A DNA stretch of 6,998 bases from Clostridiales bacterium (GTDB taxonomy: Bacteria; Bacillota; Clostridia; Christensenellales; Borkfalkiaceae): contig JAJWOJ010000105.1 of NCBI GenBank assembly GCA_021635425.1, forward strand, positions 1 to 6,998, in the 5' to 3' direction. Numbering within the stretch: position 1 is the stretch's first letter; each line of letters opens with the position of its first letter. The translations under genes and the position numbers were made by a program. Under the pieces are notes generated by a model that saw only the letters and a list, made by a program, of their open reading frames with translations, did not search any database and was not told where the DNA came from. Below are positions 5,443 through 6,998 of the stretch, in pieces.

Positions 5443-5451
5443 AAAGATATC
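5432..5451. promoter_or_regulatory. Possible operator over the SPFH -10 box
   Basis: A perfect 12-bp palindrome, tatgatatcata (5432-5443), covers the -10 box. Its core gatatc (5435-5440) recurs at 5446-5451, an 11-bp step or about one helical turn. Closely spaced half-sites on one face of DNA are what Arc/MetJ-type ribbon-helix-helix proteins often bind, and one is encoded in this operon. The sequence is AT-rich, so chance is not excluded. Confidence 0.45.
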
Positions 5452-5475
5452 AAAATAATTCCAAAGGAGAGGAAT

Positions 5476-6501
5476 ATGGAAGAAAAAATTTTAGAAGGCA
5501 AAAAGCATGGCATGCGCAACCTGATAATTGGTATCGCGCTTATGATTGTGGGAATCGTGGGCTTAGTTGGCGGCGGAACTACTATTGAAGCGGGCGGTTT
5601 CATTGGTGGTCCGATTATTATTGTCGGCTCTATACTTTTTTTGATTATCCCTTTATTTTTGTTTGCGGGGCTCAGAGTTTTAAAGCCTCAGGAAGCATTG
5701 GTTCTCACCCTTTTCGGCAAATACATAGGTACGCTTAAAGGCGAAGGTTTTTATGCGGTTAATCCTTTCTGCTCGGCGGTCAACCCCGCTTCGGACACGA
5801 AGCTTAACCAAAGCGGAGACGTTAAAACCCTTACGCCCGCGGCGACCGTTAAAAGCGACGGCATTACGGTGAACGCCGGCGTCCCAAATAAGAAAATATC
5901 GCTTAAAATAATGACGCTTAACAACAATCGTCAGAAGATCAACGATTGTCTCGGCAATCCCGTCGAAATCGGTATCGCGGTTACGTGGAAAGTTGTGGAT
6001 ACGGCAAAAGCCGTGTTCTGCGTTGATAATTATAAGGAATATTTATCTCTTCAGTGCGACAGCGCGTTAAGAAACATCGTGAGAATTTACCCTTACGACG
6101 TTGCGCCTAACGTTGACACAACGGGCGACGGTCTGGCGGACGAGGGGAGCCTGAGAGGTTCGAGCGAAGTTGTTGCGGAGAGAATCAAGAAGGAAATACA
6201 GTCGAGAGTGGAAGCGGCGGGGCTTGAAATCGTGGAAGCGCGCATAACTTACCTTGCTTACGCTTCCGAAATCGCTGCGGTAATGCTTCAACGTCAGCAG
6301 GCATCGGCTGTTATCGACGCAAGAAAAATGATTGTAGACGGCGCCGTCGGAATGGTTGAAATGGCTCTTGACAGACTTAAAGAACACGGCACCATAGAGC
6401 TTGACGAAGAGAGAAAAGCGGCTATGGTTTCCAATTTGCTTGTAGTTCTTTGCGGCAATCGCGACGCTCAGCCTATAGTAAATTCGGGAAGTCTTTATTA
6501 A
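5476..6501 (+). CDS. SPFH/Band 7 (prohibitin-stomatin-like) membrane protein
   Basis: A 341-residue membrane-anchored scaffold-type protein. Two hydrophobic stretches (about 14-34 and 42-66) form an N-terminal hairpin; the SPFH domain follows, opening with LRVLKPQEALVLTLFGKYIGTLKGEGFYAVNPF (66-98), then ISLKIMTLNNNRQKINDCLGNPVEIGIAVTWKVVD (141-175), DNYKEYLSLQCDSALRNIV (184-202) and the GSLRGSSEVVAERIKKEIQSRV helix (224-245). The C-terminus from about 262 is helical (YASEIAAVMLQRQQASAVIDARKMIVDGAVGMVEMAL), as expected for oligomerisation. Family members organise membrane microdomains or assist proteases; the exact client is unknown. Residues 214-223 (DTTGDGLADE) look like an inserted calcium-type loop. 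The start has AGGAGAGG at 5465-5472 and its own promoter. The Arc-like gene begins one base after the stop. Confidence 0.94.
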   Translation: MEEKILEGKKHGMRNLIIGIALMIVGIVGLVGGGTTIEAGGFIGGPIIIVGSILFLIIPLFLFAGLRVLKPQEALVLTLFGKYIGTLKGEGFYAVNPFCSAVNPASDTKLNQSGDVKTLTPAATVKSDGITVNAGVPNKKISLKIMTLNNNRQKINDCLGNPVEIGIAVTWKVVDTAKAVFCVDNYKEYLSLQCDSALRNIVRIYPYDVAPNVDTTGDGLADEGSLRGSSEVVAERIKKEIQSRVEAAGLEIVEARITYLAYASEIAAVMLQRQQASAVIDARKMIVDGAVGMVEMALDRLKEHGTIELDEERKAAMVSNLLVVLCGNRDAQPIVNSGSLY

Positions 6502-6502
6502 G

Positions 6503-6697
6503 ATGAACGAAGGAAAGAAAAAGCAGATTCCGCTGAGAATAAGCGCGGAATTGTTCGACGAGCTTTCGCGGTGGGCGGAAAGCGATTTCAGATCTGTCAA
6601 CGGACAGATCGAATATCTTCTCACCGAATGCGTAAAATCGCGCAAAAAAAGCGGCAGATACGTTCCGAAAGATATTTCGGATATCGATAATAAATAA
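6503..6697 (+). CDS. Arc-like ribbon-helix-helix DNA-binding protein
   Basis: A 64-residue protein with the Arc/MetJ ribbon-helix-helix fold: a basic N-terminal arm and beta strand (KKKQIPLRIS, 5-14) that would insert into the major groove as a dimer, helix A (AELFDELSRWAES, 15-27), a turn at R30SVNG, and helix B (QIEYLLTECVKSRKK, 35-49). The R-S-V-N-G-Q-I-E-x-L-L turn-helix is characteristic of Arc-like partners found beside SPFH genes, as I recall. It starts one base after the SPFH stop with only a weak upstream site (GGGAAG), which points to coupled translation. It could repress its own operon through the palindrome at 5432-5451. It resembles antitoxins of some toxin-antitoxin pairs, but no toxin gene is present. 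Confidence 0.88.
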   Translation: MNEGKKKQIPLRISAELFDELSRWAESDFRSVNGQIEYLLTECVKSRKKSGRYVPKDISDIDNK

Positions 6698-6701
6698 CTG
6701 C

Positions 6702-6733
6702 AACCGCCTTCCGATTTTTCGGAAGGCGGTTTT
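6702..6733. terminator. Intrinsic terminator of the SPFH-Arc operon
   Basis: Perfect 13-bp stem, aaccgccttccga (6702-6714) with 6719-6731, loop TTTT, followed by a short T-run. It begins 5 nt after the Arc-like stop codon. The GC-rich core and symmetrical A/T ends make it one of the strongest hairpins in the window. Confidence 0.92.
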
Positions 6734-6998
6734 ATCGTGTCATATTTCTGCGACGAAAGTTACACAATCAAAAATGTTCCCACTCGGCGGATTATATCTG
6801 CGTTCTGAGCTGAATCGGGACGAATGCCGTCGCCGCGACTTGTTGTTATTTTGCCCTGCTCAAAACGGCAAAGAGGGGCTTCCTCAGTTTTGAAATAAGA
6901 TCGTAAAATACCGGTTAATCGACTTATAGCCTAATTTTTACATATTGATTCAGTTTTTAAAATTAGATTACGTTGCATTATTATCCGCACTTATTTTT
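6734..6998. other. Gene-free 3' region
   Basis: I find no convincing open reading frame on either strand. Two minor structures can be seen: gaggggcttcctc near 6872-6884 can form a small hairpin, and ctaatttt (6931-6938) is the inverse of aaaattag (6959-6966). The last 70 bp are very AT-rich and might lead into a promoter beyond the window, but I see no box pair of proper spacing. Confidence 0.5.

Noticed and set aside
6067..6645. 192-codon open frame on the - strand
   Set aside because: It lies opposite the SPFH and Arc-like genes, whose protein families are clear, and its translation shows no recognisable domain and no ribosome site.
6503..6697. Antitoxin of a toxin-antitoxin pair
   Set aside because: The fold fits, but the only coupled gene is the SPFH protein and no small toxin gene lies nearby.
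6820..6880. Diverged third copy of the structured repeat
   Set aside because: Only atgccgtcg and a ttgcc...ggcaa pair are shared, with no colinear similarity between them, which is too little to separate from chance.

Overview
The window looks like accessory chromosome of an anaerobic Gram-positive bacterium, most likely an uncultured gut Clostridia (Bacillota). The evidence is the protein families present (TetR with DUF998, DUF3795, TfoX_N, a Vat-type acetyltransferase, SAP/DUF6434, SPFH with an Arc-like partner), several strong purine-rich Shine-Dalgarno sequences such as AGGAGG, and two textbook sigma-A promoters. This assignment rests on family recognition only. Every convincing gene is on the + strand.

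Layout. Positions 1-456 hold no gene: the first copy of a 168-bp structured repeat (1-168), a strong hairpin terminator (204-239), a weak tRNA-T-arm-like fragment on the - strand (about 319-345), and the promoter and operator of the next operon (394-441). Positions 457-4485 are a tightly packed run of eight genes: a TetR regulator, a DUF998 membrane protein, a GNAT acetyltransferase, a cysteine-rich DUF3795 protein, a TfoX N-terminal-domain protein, a Vat/xenobiotic O-acetyltransferase, a second GNAT, and a SAP-domain protein that looks cut short. Stops and starts overlap by a few bases or lie 1 to 34 nt apart, with no terminator visible between them, so they probably form one TetR-controlled operon. 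A ninth, AT-richer gene with an HExxH motif (4507-5073) follows and ends at a strong terminator.

That terminator runs directly into the second copy of the repeat (5138-5305), 95% identical to the first. The same 22 bp that leads into copy 2 recurs at 5346-5367. A second transcription unit then begins: TTGACA-17-TATCAT promoter with a palindrome over the -10, an SPFH/Band-7 membrane protein (5476-6501), and a 64-residue Arc-like ribbon-helix-helix protein one base downstream (6503-6697), closed by a strong terminator (6702-6733). The last 265 bp contain no gene I can support.

How it fits together. The first block reads as a small stress/xenobiotic-response cassette: a ligand-sensing repressor, a membrane protein and three acetyltransferases. 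This is inference, since no substrate can be read from the sequence. The second block is a recurrent SPFH-RHH pair in which the small DNA-binding protein may control its own operon. The most unusual non-coding signal is the repeat: two direct copies bracketing about 5 kb, a nested predicted fold, substitutions that respect the fold, and a hairpin terminator on each side. I did not find a clear defence system, CRISPR array, transposase or integrase.
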